A stretch of 64,000 bases of DNA from Lyophyllum atratum (lineage: Eukaryota; Basidiomycota; Agaricomycetes; Agaricales; Lyophyllaceae). Where the stretch lies: positions 806,001 to 870,000 of the forward strand of contig JACGCN010000017.1 in assembly GCA_014905825.1 (NCBI GenBank), in the 5' to 3' direction. Position 1 is the first letter of the stretch. Every line of letters begins with the position of its first letter. Shown here piece after piece: positions 12,452 to 24,519 of this stretch. Both the position numbers and the translations under genes were made by a program. Under the pieces are notes generated by a model. The model was given only the letters and a program-made list of their open reading frames with translations. It was not told the DNA's origin and did not search any database.

Positions 12452-12807
12452 ATAGTCATCGCATGTGTTGGAGTCTCGTGCTAGTGAACGCGATCATATT
12501 TTCAAGGTCATCATTGCGCGTGACTTCAGAGATGTACCTCGGAAAATCAACCCTGTCATGCCACACTTTGCGTTCTTCCGAAGATATGATGTCTGCAGCA
12601 ACGATAGGTTCACCAGCCAACGTTCAGTCAAGTCATGCTCCTCGATCGGCCTAAGTTGTGCATCGTATTTTTATCCCTAAACCGGATTCTCTCACAGGAT
12701 CATCTGCCCAACTGTTAACGGGGCCGTGGCCTCGACCGCAGATATGCCTCCAGGTATAAAAAGGAAGTGTAGAAGTCGCATTTTTGCACCCTTAAGTCTC
12801 TAACAAC
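12452..12807. other. Short intergenic region between AA9 copies A and B
   Basis: Holds the 3' end of copy A and the promoter of copy B. No gene supported. Confidence 0.5.
12755..12763 (+). promoter_or_regulatory. TATA box of AA9 copy B
   Basis: TATAAAAAG sits 45-53 bases upstream of the ATG at 12808 and is a strong TATA match. Confidence 0.65.
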
Positions 12808-13735
12808 ATGAAACTTGCCACTCAGATCCTTGGCCTCTCCCTTCTGGCACACTGCGCATCCGCTCACTGTAGGTTCTTTACCCTGATCGAATTCCTTCCA
12901 TAGCTAATCTCGCCTAGATATATGGTACAGTTTGACCGCAGGAGGTACCACATCGACAACTGCCATTCGCCAGCCCGTCAACAATAGCCCCGTACAAAGT
13001 GTCACGTCGAACGATATTAGATGCAACACCAGCCCCGGAGCCGCGACCTCGACCGTCTCTGTCGCCGCAGGCAGCAGCATCACCTTCACACTTGATAATA
13101 GTATCTATCATCTAGGTCCCTCCGCTATCTATCTCGGAAAGGCCCCAAGTACAGCTGCAAGCTGGGACGGGAGTGGCGCCAACTGGTTCAAGGTAAGCAC
13201 CATGGCCCCCCTGCTATCAGCGGTACTCATTATCAGCTGTTTGGGAACGTCTAGATCGCTGAGTGGGGCGCCACCTTCAGCCCAAGCTTTACGTTTACAA
13301 CCCTCAACCTCAGTCAGCTCTCAACGACCATTCCGGCCAGTACGCCTGCTGGAGAGGTTCGCATGGGAGCACTTGGATTTACTCTAGCTCAGTATTTTCT
13401 TTCGCACAGTACCTCCTTCGCATTGAACAGATCGGGCTTCACGTTGCTGGTGCGCCCCAATGGTACGTCTCCTGCGCCCAGATCAAGGTCACTGGAGGGG
13501 GATCCGGTAATCCAGCCAAAGTTTCCCTGCCTGGATATGTGTCTGCGTCGGGTGCGTTAATTTCTGCATCAGAAGTTGCGAACTCTTATTGAACGCTTCA
13601 TCTAGACCCCGGCCTCACAGTCAATATCTACTACCCAGTTCCGACGTCCTACAAGGTGATCTTGCTGAGAGTAGCATGTCGATGCGAGACTTACGATCTA
13701 TCCAGGTTCCAGGTCCTGCAGTTTGGCGTGGATAA
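12808..13735 (+). CDS. AA9 lytic polysaccharide monooxygenase (copy B)
   Basis: Closest in sequence and exon layout to copy A. The 19-residue signal [19 protein letters not shown] precedes mature [11 protein letters not shown]. The same intron follows the His1 codon. Exons give [36 protein letters not shown] (second copper His), [11 protein letters not shown], then [12 protein letters not shown] and [34 protein letters not shown] retains Gln and axial Tyr, followed by [17 protein letters not shown]. The last exon is VPGPAVWRG with a TAA stop at 13733-13735. The product has about 199 mature residues, no CBM1 and an intact copper site. Tandem orientation and identical intron phases point to recent duplication from a common ancestor with copy A. 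Confidence 0.93.
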
Positions 13736-14005
13736 AGCTTCTCGTGGTCTTGATTCACTTCCTACGACGCAAGGAATGTTGAGGTTCATTTTCGTAGTGT
13801 GCTGTTTTAGGTCTGCTGTGTACCTCAAGTTCGACACTCATGATATCGTTTCCAATGTTTCTGGATTGTCTTCGAGCTACAGAAAACTGAATACCAGATT
13901 CTCACCACTTAGACTGCTGAGGGGGTCATTGAAATCTGAAAAATTGAGGTATCATTGAACCTAAGTACGTACAGTCGAATCGTTTCAAAAGTTCCTTCGA
14001 CTACT

Positions 14006-14930
14006 CTATCCTCGCCAGACGGCGGGTCCTGGAACCTGAAAGAATGATGAACTCCGAGAAAAATCCAAATAACTAAGTCATTTACCTTGTAAGAAGTCGG
14101 GACTGGGTAGTAGATGTTGACAGTGAGGCCAGGGTCTGCGCCAAAAGTATCATCGGTCACACATCATTCAGAGACACGTAGACCGCTCACCGCTGGCCGA
14201 GACGTATCCAGGGATAGAAACCTTGGAAGGATTTCCCGATCCGCCACCAGTGATCTTGATCTGGGCGCAGGAAATGTACCACTGAGGGGCACCAGCGACG
14301 TGGAGACCGACTTGCTCAATTCGGACAAGGTACTATAAGCGACATAGCATGTAAACGAAGTCCTGGGCAGTATGCGTTTTCTGTACGCACCTCTCCCGCG
14401 GGAGTGCTGGACGGAATCGTAGCAGTCAGCTGGCTTTGGCCCTCCGCGGTGAATTTGAAAGGGTTGAAATTTGCGCCCCACTCCGCGATCTAATAGTATA
14501 CTGTCAGAATAATCGTCCTGATAAGTTCAAGAGGTTGTTGGGCACCTTGAACCAGTTAGCACCGCTTCCATCCCAGCTCGCGACAGATCCGGGAGCCTTT
14601 CCAAGGTAGATCGCAGCTGGACCCGAGTGGTAGAGAGTGTTGTCAAGCTTGAAGCCGATGGAGCTTCCCGAAGTCACAGAGAGGGTCTGGGATGCCGCTC
14701 CAGGATTGGTATTGCATCGAACGTCGTTGGACGTTACGCTGGTAACCGGGGAGTTGTTCACGGGCTGGCGAACCGCCGCGGTAGAAGTAGTACCTCCAGC
14801 GATTAGGATTGTCCAGATATCTATCGATGAATCATGAGCACGAGGATAAAACGAGTGAACTGAGATACCGACAATGAGCAGATGCGCCCTGGGCAGCGGC
14901 AGCGAGGCTGAGAATGCTAGCAAACTTCAT
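14006..14930 (-). CDS. AA9 lytic polysaccharide monooxygenase (copy C)
   Basis: Minus-strand member of the cluster, convergent with copy B (270 bases between stops). The 18-residue signal [18 protein letters not shown] precedes mature H1 and [11 protein letters not shown] chose the ATG at 14930 because it alone gives the family signal; longer in-frame starts exist upstream. Spliced exons give [36 protein letters not shown] (second copper His), [60 protein letters not shown] and [17 protein letters not shown]. It ends VPGPAVWRG with a stop at 14008-14006. The copper site is complete. A TATA-like ACTATAAAAG on the minus strand lies at 14990-14981. Confidence 0.92.
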
Positions 14931-16128
14931 TGTAGGAATAAGAGTAGCCGGGGTTGAGATGAAGAGACATTTTTGCCTCGCTTTTATAGTAGAAAAGCGG
15001 ATGAGGATCGTGAATTTGTCGATCCGAGAGCAAGAGCTGTCCATCCATGGCGAACATCGGCAGAACAATACCAAGCGTACCAAGTATTTCTCGATACCAG
15101 TACGGGGATAGTTACGGAGAGCCAAGACAGAAGAAGAATATCATCGCTAGAAACCAGGGGGAAAATGACAGTCCTGTCAAGCCAGGGTTGGCGTGTTATC
15201 CCGCTCAAAAACTCGGGAGTATGTGTACATTACGGATTGCAATAAAACTTTCAAACTGACAGCCTGGCATATAAAACCTATAAAACAAAAATTCAAGCAG
15301 TATCACGTTAAACAGAACGTCCAATCTTCAGAATACGCGTACGAGCGACGCCTGGATATCCCGCGTGAAGCAATACAGTACGGGAGCATGATTACGTTTC
15401 ACGTTCCGAGAACAAGCAAAGGAGCAGGCCAACGGAGAGTATTTTCCCCGAGATTCAATGTGTAACCACGCGGTGAACGAGCTCAAGAAGCAAAAAGCGG
15501 CGAAATAGACGATGACTGACTTGATGATGATAGGACACGTGAATAGCAGTCGCTTTGTGTTATACCGAGTATTTACCCAAATCATGGATTCGAGGTGTAC
15601 TGTTATTCGCCAAAGAGCCCACAAGTACCAGCGCCGCGATATCGGAATTTGACAGTCAAAGAGATATACTGTGTAAGCGCTTGTACATGAAGCGGTGTTG
15701 GTATGCTGGGCAGACTTCTTTAGTGCATAACAATTGAGGGGTTCGAGCAATTGACGATGAACCTGAGCGTCTGAGTGGTGTCAAAAGACGAGTCGAAGCC
15801 GGTGAACTCCGGAAGTCGTCCGAACGGCGGGATATTGCCCAATAGTTGCAAATATTGAAGCCAACGAGCAGTATTGAGTTTTCAGGCTTGAGGTCAGCGG
15901 AAAATCACTGTAAGGCTGCCGCAGTGACTTCAGACTTGGCTGTTCTACGAAAGAACTAGAGTAGAGACCTACGAGAGTCATAGTAGATGCGGGTCGTCAT
16001 TGGTCAATGTCCGCACAAGAATTATATAGCATCGAAGCAGAACATTTATAAGAATGGACCAATGTATGATATATTAAAAAAGCATATTAAATAGACTTCC
16101 GGAAGGTGTGGAGTCAATACGTTCGAAC
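14931..16128. other. AT-richer intergenic stretch between AA9 copies C and D
   Basis: No gene supported. The minus-strand frame 15750-15328 (140 codons) is rich in Cys, Ser and aromatic residues without motifs and is probably chance. AT-rich segments near 15260-15310 and 16030-16095 are likely untranslated or flanking DNA. No transposon ends were seen here. Confidence 0.4.
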
Positions 16129-17000
16129 CTAGCCACGCCAGACCACAGGTCCGGGGTTAGTATACGAAGTAGGTGTCGGGGGGTAAATGTTGACGTTAAC
16201 GCTAGCGTCTGTGGATGCGTGAGATCAGCTTCGGGAAACATGAGTCTGGTATATCGCGCTTACCGCCGTCCTCAATATAACCGGGAATAGAGACCTTCGA
16301 GGGGTTGCCAGAACCGCCGTTGACGATTTTTATTTGAGCGCACGACATGAACGCCTCAACGGGGATGACGTGCAGTCCGATTTGTTCAGCGCGAACCAAG
16401 TACTGAGAGGGCAGTTGAGCAGAGATACCAGTCAGATTGAAAAGAAGACATACCTCGCCAGAAGGCGTGTCCTTGGGAATGGTAGTAGTCAGCTCGGTCA
16501 TACCCAAGTTCTTGAAGCCAAAAGGGTGTAAGGTCGCTCCCCACTCAGCGATCTACAAAAGAAACACGATAAATCAGAAGCCACGATGAAAGGGGAAAAG
16601 AGTTGAGTACCTTGAACCAGTTAGCGCCGCTGCCGTCCCATGTCGCAGCAGTGCGGGGAGCCTTGCCGAGGTAAATAGCGGCGGGGCCCTGGTGGTAGAT
16701 CTTGCTGTCGATTTTGAAACCAATAGTGCTGCCGGCAACAACAGTGACGGTCTCGGTCGCATGACCGGGGTTGACGTTGCACCGCATGTCCGTCGAGCTG
16801 ACGGGCTTGACGGGCGAGTTGTCGTTGGGCTGGCGAACTGCCTTGGTGGAGGTCTTGTCGCCTGCGATCAGGGTATTGAAGATGTCTTTGAAGTCAAGTT
16901 AATAAGAGTGGGTGTGAATGGTAGCGGAGGCGAACTCACAATGGGCAGAGGCCGTTTGGGCGATGGCCGCTAGGGCGAGGAGGGAAAGTCCAAATTTCAT
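16129..17000 (-). CDS. AA9-family protein with altered copper site (copy D)
   Basis: The 19-residue signal MKFGLSLLALAAIAQTASA precedes H1, then DIFNTLIAGDKTST. The usual post-His1 intron is present. [17 protein letters not shown] keeps the second copper His. [40 protein letters not shown] and NPGPVVWRG (stop 16131-16129) keep the family frame. Where copies A-C read [10 protein letters not shown], this copy reads VEAFMSCAQ, one residue shorter in the preceding loop. The conserved Gln is Glu (codon 16357-16355), the Trp is Ala, and the axial Tyr is Phe (codon 16351-16349). The second-sphere His in GLH is kept. No stops or frameshifts were seen, so the gene is under some constraint. Activity may be changed or lost, or ligand-binding may have replaced catalysis. 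It is the most divergent of the four clustered copies. Confidence 0.9.
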
Positions 17001-18227
17001 AATGAATGGAGTGAGCAAATGGAACGAAGGTGGGGTGTCTTGTAACTGGGGAGAATCAGACGAAGTTACTGGACTTGAAGGTGGAAGCTTCGAGGTTTCT
17101 TATACCTCGGGAACCAATACAATGTCCAAATAAGCTAAATAAAGTAAATTTTTTAGGGTGAGGACGCGCATCCGTCCTCAGAGGAAACAAGAAGGTTGAG
17201 CCACACCGATGTGGACAAAAATGGCGGAGGGCGGGGCGCTCGATCACAAGTCGAAAAAGATCGAGATCGGGGATCTAGTCAGCTGAGCGAATTTTGCCAT
17301 CACACAGGACGCAAGATAGCAGCATGCCTTGAATAGGTCTTTAGTGGTAACAAAAAATAACTGCATCGAACGCCAGCTGATCCAAGTCAAGCGGTGGTGC
17401 CATTGCCAAGGTTTAAGGGTGGGCGTGTGGGTAAACATATCACTGCACATTTGAAATGCTGGTCCTCAAGTGAGTGACGTCGGGCATCGAGGGTTTGGCT
17501 TAGACGTGTATGGCAGGAGGCGGAGGATGTTGTAAAAAGGCTCCCATTAGGACAGATAAGAGCAGAGATAACCATGGGCGAAACGTTCAACTGAGATGCC
17601 ACGCCAAACCATACAGAGAGAGTCCACAGCGTCTGGGAGAGGAAAGCAGCCTTGCAAAAGGGCGGGTGGTGCGTAACGCGTTTTTCGGCTCTCACCGTCG
17701 TCCAAAAGAGCATTAGGCTTGGCGCCGCGGCGATCGAGGGCAGTGTCAGAAGTTGAGGAGCTTGGTCAACAACTACAATTACAAGTGTGCCGAGAATGCC
17801 GGTTTGCCGCCGCAATATTTAGCCCTTCGAAAAAATGGTAAAGGGGCCCCTAATGTGAAATTATTTGTTATTCTCTTTCTTCCGCAGTAGGGAAACTAGG
17901 GTGTTACTCAAAAAGATAGAAAAGTTGTAGTGCTAAGAACGCTCGGCGCCGTCACCACGAGGTTGTATTTTGGTTGTATCAAAAATAGACAGGACAGGAC
18001 GAAAATAGGACCCGTCTTCGGGTAGGGAACACAAGGCTAAAATGGCTCGGTATTATTCAATTCTATAATGAGAAGACCTCACGGGCTATTGTTCTTGCAA
18101 TGAAAAGAATATTGGCGTGATCTACTAGTACTAGTTTCAACAGTTTACAGCTCGGTGACCTCTATTGTAATTGTGCTCGGTGACTACACAGGTCAGAGGT
18201 CCGCCCTGAACGGTCTCGCGTAAGAAC
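17001..18227. other. Intergenic stretch, no supported gene
   Basis: Promoter of AA9 copy D at the left. The minus-strand frame 17815-17387 (142 codons) lacks recognisable motifs. Nothing else stands out. Confidence 0.4.
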
Positions 18228-20022
18228 TTAAGTTGACAGTTGGACAAAACGAAGGGACACGCACTTTAGGACATATCTATACCTGGCAAGGCCTTTCTCG
18301 AAATTCCTCACCGCCTGACCACAATCTTTCACTGAGCGATTACCAAATACGATGAGTATAAAATGAATGAAGAGACACAAGGACAGAAAGACGCACTGGA
18401 GACCACTTCGACCCAGGGCTTCACACCCTTCTTTGACGCGAGATCGAGCATTTCGATGGCTTCTTTTTTGCTTCCTCTGTCCAGAGATAAAATCAGTGCG
18501 CTGCACCCACAAGCGATGGACGTGACGCACATGTGGCTTCCGCCGATATATGCACCATTGGGTGCCAATTCTATGCAAGGAGTCGAGCGATGACATAGAA
18601 TGCTGGATGATGAACTTACGACTAGATTTGAGGGGCGGAAGGTCTTCGTCGGGGAGGGAGACCATCATAAGCCGACCATGAGCTGCAAGAGTCTGAATAA
18701 GTTCGGCGAGGGGAATTCCGCGAGACACAGTAGCAGTGCACTGGCGATCTCAATGAGTTGAAATATGATATCTGGAGGGATGAGCAAACAATGATCAGAT
18801 CTATCTTTCCCTCCCATTGTTTCGCGAAGCCTGGCGTCCCAGTCGTAACGAAGTCAGTGGCTCCTAGTTCACGAGCGTCTTTCTAAAGAAATGATGTCAG
18901 GACATCGGGGGGTGGTGATTACCAACGGATTACCTCCTTGTTGGCTGAGCGAGATAAGACGACGACCTTATCCGCTCCAAGAGCGCGTGCGAATTGGATG
19001 GCAAGGTGACTTCGCGTGCCTCAGAATTCGAGAAAGCTCAACAGCTAGTTTTGGAGGTGCTCACCCTAAGCCTCCGACTCCCATGACACCGACAACTGCA
19101 CCTGGTCTACGATATGATGTTGAGCTTGATGGTACGATCTATCGAGTGAAAAGTTACCCAGCCCCGTTGCGAACTAATGGAGAATATACAGTCAAGCCCG
19201 CACACATCATCGGGGCGATTTGTTCCAAAGGCATATCTTTAGGAAGGGGAAAAACGAAGCGTTCATGTGCTCTGATAGCGGTTGAATAGCCACCCTGAGC
19301 GACGTCACCCTATGGAAGATGTTGGAACAAGTTGCGCAAAAGCTTCAAGGGACTCATACATTTGGATACTTGGCGTTATACGTGTCGACACGGCCAGTTA
19401 TACAACTGGCAGTCGAGGATAAGACTCGAAAACCCAGAGAGGGTGGAGAAAGACGTACTATTGCTCGTTATCGGTGTTGCACGGCTTGCACTTAAAGCAT
19501 GAACAGACTTGAGCTCTAGAAGGTAGTTGATTTAGCACAGCAGATTTTCGGCATTCAGAGAGAGTCCACGTACCCAACGCCAGCACGGTCCCCGACCTTG
19601 AATTCTGTAACTTTGGGTCCTACTCGGACTACGTGCCCGACAATCTCGTGACCAGGAATGAGAGGCTTTTAGATTGTTAGCTTATCCATAGACCTGACCC
19701 CACAAACGGCTCATACCAAGATCGGTTGACCCCACCCGCCTGTGATGGTATGGATCTACGGAGGAATGAACCTGCGTTAGCCACGCCCTCCTGGAAACTC
19801 TGGAGGGAAACACACGCACATCAGAACCGCAAATGCCACAGTAAGCAATTTTGACGTCGATGTCGTAGTCATCGGCCTTCTTGGGTTTGAAATTGATCAC
19901 TTCAAACTTATCATGTTGCTTTATGTCGTGAACGCTGCACAGCTGGTGTCAGAAGATCAAAAAGCAGAGAGAAACGATACTGACGCGTATCCTTTCCATT
20001 CGATCTCGGTTTGCGTGGACAT
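18228..20022 (-). CDS. Zinc-dependent alcohol dehydrogenase, cinnamyl-alcohol/ADH6-like
   Basis: NADP-type medium-chain dehydrogenase interconverting aldehydes (aromatic or aliphatic) and alcohols, cytosolic. The start at 20022 gives [13 protein letters not shown]; spliced exons continue [19 protein letters not shown] and [16 protein letters not shown] (catalytic-zinc Cys). [12 protein letters not shown], then [17 protein letters not shown] (catalytic-zinc His-Glu) and KVGDRAGVG follow. Structural-zinc cysteines lie in [20 protein letters not shown]. Next are YNAKYPNG-like, [20 protein letters not shown], the Rossmann [72 protein letters not shown] and [20 protein letters not shown]. The nine or so introns are short; the C-terminal tail (stop near 18228) is uncertain. 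A TATATAAA on the minus strand at 20113-20106 fits the promoter. Together with the AA9s it could act on lignocellulose-derived aldehydes, which is inference. Confidence 0.88.
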
Positions 20023-20697
20023 GGCCTCCAATGTAGTTCGATCCTGAAGTTGAGTTCAGGAGGGAAGATGTGGGAATTCCCAATACAATCATGCATGGCT
20101 CCCCATTTATATAGAAGATATGTTCTTTGCAGAGAAGGCAATGATACAGTGGTGACGTCGCGGATTTCTTGTTCGCAGGTTAAAGGTAACTGGAAAGAGA
20201 CGCTGACACGTCAAAGTAATAGACCAAGTTCGGTTGATCGCTGATCTTGGCCCGGCTATTAGCCCGGGAAAACAACAACGCTACCACCACAAACGCTTTC
20301 CATACAACAGGTATGGTGTCCACACTACATGCTCGAGGAAGGATTTCCAGGAACTTCACCAAACGTCACGCAGATTCTATCTGGTTCCATGACCGATCAT
20401 CTTTTGGTTGGGAAATCGGAGCCAGATTTGGATGTCATCTGATTTTAGGGCCCCAAGTCTGTTCTTGTAATCCGAGTGTCGATGGTTATAGACCTGGATT
20501 ATAGACCCCCCTTTTAATGATCGCACCAGGGAATATTCACACTGGCAGGGTAACTTTATATCAGTGATAACCCTATCAACAGCTCTACTGCGCATATATG
20601 TTAAATATGATGATGGTAATGAGACAATGCATAGATTCATGACCTCTTCGGACATGAAGAAGACGTCGAAACCGAAAGATGTTTTACAAAGTCATGT
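20023..20697. other. Intergenic stretch between alcohol dehydrogenase and DUF6534 gene
   Basis: Contains the alcohol dehydrogenase promoter (TATA at 20106-20113) and, at its right end, possibly the last exon of the DUF6534 gene. The final splice of that gene could not be settled. No other gene seen. Confidence 0.4.
20106..20113 (-). promoter_or_regulatory. TATA box of the alcohol dehydrogenase gene
   Basis: TATATAAA on the minus strand, about 84-91 bases upstream of the ATG at 20022. Confidence 0.5.
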
Positions 20698-22940
20698 TCA
20701 GAAAGTCGTTTGGTGGAGGCTGATTCTAAATCTAGTCTCAGATTGGAGGCGTAGCGTGTACGTGAGGGATATCACCTTCGAATCACTGGTGCTAGAGCGT
20801 GTAGCATTTGACCCACTTGTCGCGGAGTCCTGGGTTCGAAGGTTGAGGACAACGCCTTTCTGGGGCTGAAGATTGATCAATATACGAAGGTATCAATTTA
20901 CAGGTAGACAATTTACCGTATTGTCCGTCTAGGTAGTTATAAGGTCGTTGGTCAGCAAGATATATGGACAATGAAAAAAGAATCCTACCTTTCGTGATTC
21001 TTCCTCGAAGTTGATATCTGACATATGGACACTGTTTACCGATGTACCAGTGCGCAGTGATTGTCGACTATTTAAAGTTGCAAGAAGACTGTTGGCGTAT
21101 ACTATGAGGTGGCTGTAAGACGCCAGCGTCGAAGTTACGTCAGGGACACGTACGTTTTCCGATGACAAAATCTATCGCCAGGAACCAAAGACTGTGTGGG
21201 GAGAGAGCGAACTGGGAACGATGAATGATGGCAGACTAGCTACACATAGAACAGCACATACAACGATAACTTCTGCAACTGCAAGGAATCTAGAAATACC
21301 GCGTCAATTAACTTGGGAAGGTAAAAAGGAAGCAGTAGCCACGAGGTAAACACGCAGCGGTTGATAGCGTAAACCATCAGGGTGTTAACCAGTGTGTTTG
21401 TCCTGAAAGTTTCATGTTTAAGAAGCCTAGAAGGATCGTGACGTAGACAAACACCTTCGGAAACCTGTCCGACTCCCGTAGAGCAAGATGCACAGCGCTG
21501 CAGCAATAAAAATATCTGCCAAGACGGCGAATAAAGCGAATGGCATGGCGGCGAATAGCTGAGAAGTAGCGTGAACGTCGATTCACGAAATGGACGGCAG
21601 GTCGATGGACCAAACTTACCGTGAATTCAGGAAGCTTGTCGAATCGCTTCTTAATGAAACTATAGGTTGGAAACGTGAGTGCAAGGTTTCGAGCTCTTCG
21701 ACCAAGAATCTACTTACAGGAACACGACAGTTTCTGAACGAAGGCATCGTAAGATATCATGCTATAGACTTCCATTGATATCACACACCTACGCCAAAGC
21801 AAAAATGTGCAAGGACGAGTAGGCTCTACGGTATCATGTCAGATGTCCATCAATACGGTAAAGGGGAGGTGAATTACAATGATCGGGGTCAGCCACCATC
21901 TGACTCTCCGGCTGCTCACTTCAGAAGTAGTTCATCAGTCGTCGATAAGACCAACATAGAATAATGAAATACACGTACATCGGTAGATTCGGATGGTAAA
22001 AAAGCTGACAGAACCTGTGAGCGATCCCAGACTCGTATATCAGTAAAAATGCATACATATGCACTAAAAATGCAATGGTGACCTGACGCAACGTTAATTT
22101 GTTGTACTTACACCACGGAGGATTATCAATATGCTTACATTCATCGCGACTGATGTCTGGAGAGAATTTAGCACTGAAAGGGGGGTATCATAAACACCGA
22201 CGTACAAAGAGCGACCTGGAGAAGCCGAAGGTAAACATTCATGTCAGTCCTTCAAGAAGTACGATCCTTACCAGTGGCCTATGGCTAGGGCGGATGGGTT
22301 CGCATAGTTTGATACCTAGAACGAGAACGTCAGAAAAAACCAATCATGACTGGAAGTATTCGAGGAACGAACGAGATAATAGTACATGCATATTGAGACT
22401 AGAGAGAATTCGTTTAAGCATCGGTGAATTGGCATGCGTCAAGCCTAGCATACCTAAGGCCATGTGTGCTGTGTCGAGGGCCCTATGCAAGGCGGGGCGT
22501 AAATATATGGGACAGGAAGAACAGTCGTATAAATCATTTACCAGATAACTGCCACCTGTACATACCGTGTTGTGAATGACGAGCGGACAGTCGCTTATGT
22601 TTAAGACCACATACCAGTAGTTTGTTCTCTATCCGGTCATTAGGGTAGTACACATAGAAGAAATATGTCTATCCCAATGTCGGTCATGATCGGTCGTCGG
22701 ATGTCGCGGAGCGGAAAGAATATTCCTACCTGCAGGTTTGTTATTCCGTACAACCTATGGACCGAAGGGTCAGATCAGGTACAGGCTTCCTGAATCATCT
22801 TGTTTGCGCACATGGCCGTGAAAAGCACCCCGATAAACGATGCGCCTGCGGATCGGATCGATCAGATAATGCATCGTTGGAGATACGAGTGTCCTACCAA
22901 ACGTGTCATCGATCACGATCTTTGGGTGGATCGTAGCCAT
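20698..22940 (-). CDS. DUF6534-domain multi-pass membrane protein
   Basis: Start at 22940: MATIHPKIVIDDTFG splices to ASFIGVLFTAM, then LYGITNLQ, then TYFFYVYYPNDRIENKLL. This is the typical beginning of agaricomycete DUF6534 proteins (short N-terminus, first membrane helix, Q-T-Y-x-Y-Y-x-x-Y). Later exons give RALDTAHMALG, then LFAAMPFALFAVLADIFIAA and LCILLYGSRTGFRR. TNTLVNTLMVYAINRCVFTS, VAEVIVVCAVLCV and FWFLAIDFVIGKLYANSLLA follow, then the diagnostic TLNSRQSLR. A Ser/Thr-rich cytoplasmic tail follows. About seven helices, function unknown, greatly expanded in mushroom genomes. Middle exons between 22340 and 21600 are only partly resolved and the stop is uncertain (20698 if the last exon is read through). 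Confidence 0.75.
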
Positions 22941-24431
22941 TGTCGGCTGCTACTCGTTTGTGAGGAGTAGGAGTGGATGGTGGGTGGGTGGCAGCGGAAT
23001 CAGCACGAGGATATGAGACATGAGGTTTATAAGTGGTGCTTCTGCGGTCGTCGAGTATTCAGAAGCTTTAAATCTATATCCAACGACTGATTGACATTTA
23101 GCAATTTGAAAGCACCGGGAAGCGCATGGCATAGTATCAAAGTGTAGACTCATCACAGATGGAGAGCAGATGGGAAATTATGCGCACGTCGTAGGCTGTG
23201 AATTAGGTCTTGTGCACGCCAAAATGGCCCGGGTGACACTTAGCGGATCGGTAAAGATTTTCGCGATCACCTCGAGGTATCAAAGGCACAAGTCAAGCCA
23301 GGCACATGAACGAAGGGCACACAAGACTGACAGTTCTCTTCTAGGAAAGTCCAACGTCTAGAAATCTTCAGCTGGAGCTGGATTAAGGTGGCAGAGACAT
23401 CGGAGAAATCGGTGATAACCTAATGTCAAGTGTCACCGGCGTTCTCCAGGACTTCGATAGCCCAGGGTTCATTTGAGGAGCGGAGGCAAACGACATTAAT
23501 ATATACACTCAGCATAAGGTAGCGCAGAGAGAACGATGGGGCGAGGAATAAGCATGTTCAAGTTCAGGGTCATCTGGACAGGAACTGGAATTCGGCTCAT
23601 ACTCAAATCATTGTCACTTGTTCATGACCTTGTTTTAAGCATGAGAAATATGTCGAATGGATCCGCGGGGCCGAATGGTGTTTGCTCGCCTTGACGGACG
23701 TACTTGCGTAATGATGGTGAGTTCTGTCATATCAGTCAAAGTCGAACAGCCCGACAGGCGTGCGTGCCCCGTGTTCCTCATTCTGTTCCATGACCTGCTC
23801 CACCGCAGAGCGTAAAAGAAAAATACTGCAGAGAAAATCCTGTAGCACGCGACATCGTGGAGTGATAATTTACACCTACTCTTCCATGTTCTCCAGTTTG
23901 GGGAGGAAGGGCCGCGGTCTTTAGCTACGGTCTTTTAAGTTCTTCTCCGCTCATTGACCACTGGATAAATCGTTCTTCACCAGGATGTCACTCTGGCGCA
24001 TTAATCAAAAGGTCCGTGGGCTGTCGGAGGCCGGAGGGGATGCGTCAGCGGTTCTATCAGATCTACGGAGTTTGCATCAACAGGCTTAGCGTTGACGGAT
24101 CTAAGTACCGTACTCAGGCTGAAGTTTTCAATGAAGAGACTTGGCCATGCTGGAAGCTTGCGATGGAAGATGGTAGAGCAATAAAACTGGGTGAGGATTC
24201 GGAGGTGAGGGAAGGAGGATGCGCTATTCAAGTGGTATATCGAGTTCAGAGTTGGAGGGTGCTTACGTGGTGACGTATGCTCAGTATGGGCCGAAGCAAC
24301 CGTCAAACAAGTGCCAACTCGCTCCCGGCCCGGCAATCAGCCGTATACTGACAGTCACGGCACGCCCTTCCCAGTTACATAATACATTGTCCTCTTACAT
24401 AACTCCACCACCGTTCCGAAAGTTGAGGACG
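22941..24431. other. Intergenic stretch, no supported gene
   Basis: Between the DUF6534 gene and the mobile-element island. The minus-strand frame 24336-24001 (111 codons) has no recognisable motif. No clear repeats were found until the CCATCCAGT-rich segment at 24432. Confidence 0.4.
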
Positions 24432-24497
24432 TCCGGGTATCAGAAATTCCCACGAGTCCATCCAATCCATCCAGTCCATCCAGTCCCGGCAGTCCTG
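24432..24497 (+). repeat. Left CCATCCAGT-rich inverted repeat of the mobile island
   Basis: Contains CAGAAATTCCCACGAGTCC followed by degenerate 9-10 nt units of CCATCCAAT/CCATCCAGT. A matching segment lies in inverted orientation at 33149-33215 (minus strand GGAAATTCCCACCGGTCC, then CCATCCAATCCGTCCAGCC). It sits 23 bases before the KDZ start codon. Confidence 0.55.
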
Positions 24498-24519
24498 AAT
24501 TAGTCGGTTTTCACTTCCT

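Noticed and set aside
24450..24497. Short regular CCATCCAGT-like repeats as a CRISPR-like array
   Set aside because: Units are only 9-10 nt, degenerate and without spacers, and the genome is eukaryotic.
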